From the NCBI GenBank assembly GCA_000828075.3, contig JXCB02000002.1, positions 1,180,248 through 1,244,247 on the forward strand: a DNA stretch of 64,000 bases. Reading direction: 5' to 3'. Positions 63,715-64,000 of the stretch are shown one piece after another (within the stretch, counting starts at the first letter, position 1; the number at the start of each line of letters is the position of its first letter). This DNA is from Tolypothrix campylonemoides VB511288 (lineage in GTDB: Bacteria > Cyanobacteriota > Cyanobacteriia > Cyanobacteriales > Nostocaceae). Both the position numbers and the translations under genes were made by a program. The notes under the pieces are model-generated. The model saw only the letters and a program-made list of their open reading frames with translations, was not told the origin of the DNA and made no database searches.

Positions 63715-64000
63715 ATGATTAGTGAAGACATCCTAGCAAAAGAATTCATGAGGGTCGTCAATCACTATTACCCAAAAGTAGGGGAATTACTAGACGGCTG
63801 TTATGTGAAAGTTATCTCCTCTTACTGGGGACGACCTCCTAAACGCTTGCAATACATAGGAATTTATTGCTCTGAGGAAATAATGCCTTATGTGCAAGCT
63901 CACAAAGAAGTTTTAAGAGAGATAGCAGAAAATATGGGGCTAGTTCAGGTAGTCTTTTTGAATGCAACACGACTGCTGCGCGATCCAATGTCAAAAATCA
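63715..64000 (+). CDS. Hypothetical protein, 3' end outside window
   Basis: Open from the ATG at 63715 to the window edge, 95 codons so far. It reads MISEDILAKEFMRVVNHYYP, then LDGCYVKVISSYWGRPPKRL and VFLNATRLLRDPMSK. Looks like real globular protein; no family recognised. Confidence 0.6.
   Translation, partial: MISEDILAKEFMRVVNHYYPKVGELLDGCYVKVISSYWGRPPKRLQYIGIYCSEEIMPYVQAHKEVLREIAENMGLVQVVFLNATRLLRDPMSKI

Overview
This window is from a filamentous, heterocyst-forming cyanobacterium (order Nostocales). Three things point there: the octamer GCGATCGC (HIP1) recurs throughout, the nif genes lie in the heterocyst order ending in hesA-hesB-fdxH, and nifD is split by a developmentally excised element carrying xisA. 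The cyanoglobin gene glbN between nifU and nifH matches what is known for Nostoc commune. The species cannot be named from the sequence.

Layout. 1-4504: end of a TPR-CHAT protein, a secreted trypsin-like protease and an adenosine deaminase, closed by a strong hairpin. 4570-9206 (minus strand): a nif accessory group, nifP (cysE-like), an 81-aa ORF, a DUF2949 gene, nifV, nifZ, nifT and a [2Fe-2S] protein. 10001-10945: an oxidoreductase. 12095-42937 (plus): the core nif cluster, nifB-fdxN-nifS-nifU-glbN-nifH-nifD(5')//nifD element//nifD(3')-nifK-Mo-dependent nitrogenase family gene-nifE-nifN-nifX-DUF269-DUF683-nifW-hesA-small membrane ORF-hesB-fdxH-feoA-ctaB. The nifD element (about 19678-32451, 12,762 bp between repeats) carries a TIR protein, two toxin-antitoxin pairs, a dienelactone hydrolase with a divergent-type AraC regulator, a RAYT transposase, a broken TnpB, a three-gene unknown operon and xisA. 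43220-64000: accessory genes including an ankyrin-nitroreductase operon, sufE, an intact IS701-family insertion, a metal-binding-protein homologue, a multicopper oxidase, cydAB, cysK and an unknown three-gene operon.

How it fits together. NifB, NifE, NifN, NifX and NifV make FeMo-co and homocitrate. NifS, NifU, HesB and SufE, with cysteine from NifP/CysE and CysK, supply Fe-S clusters. FdxH feeds electrons to NifH. GlbN, cytochrome bd and possibly the heme O synthase deal with oxygen. XisA must join the two nifD halves before NifD can be made in heterocysts.

The most interesting observation is a shared promoter layout. The regions upstream of nifP, nifB and an unrecognised operon at 62381-63374 each carry three TGAGTACA boxes with similar spacing, a CTAGTACC-type box, and a GATATAA box 60-62 bp after the third TGAGTACA. 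In other cyanobacteria nifB and nifP are activated by CnfR (PatB). The third operon is therefore a candidate unknown member of the nitrogen-fixation regulon.
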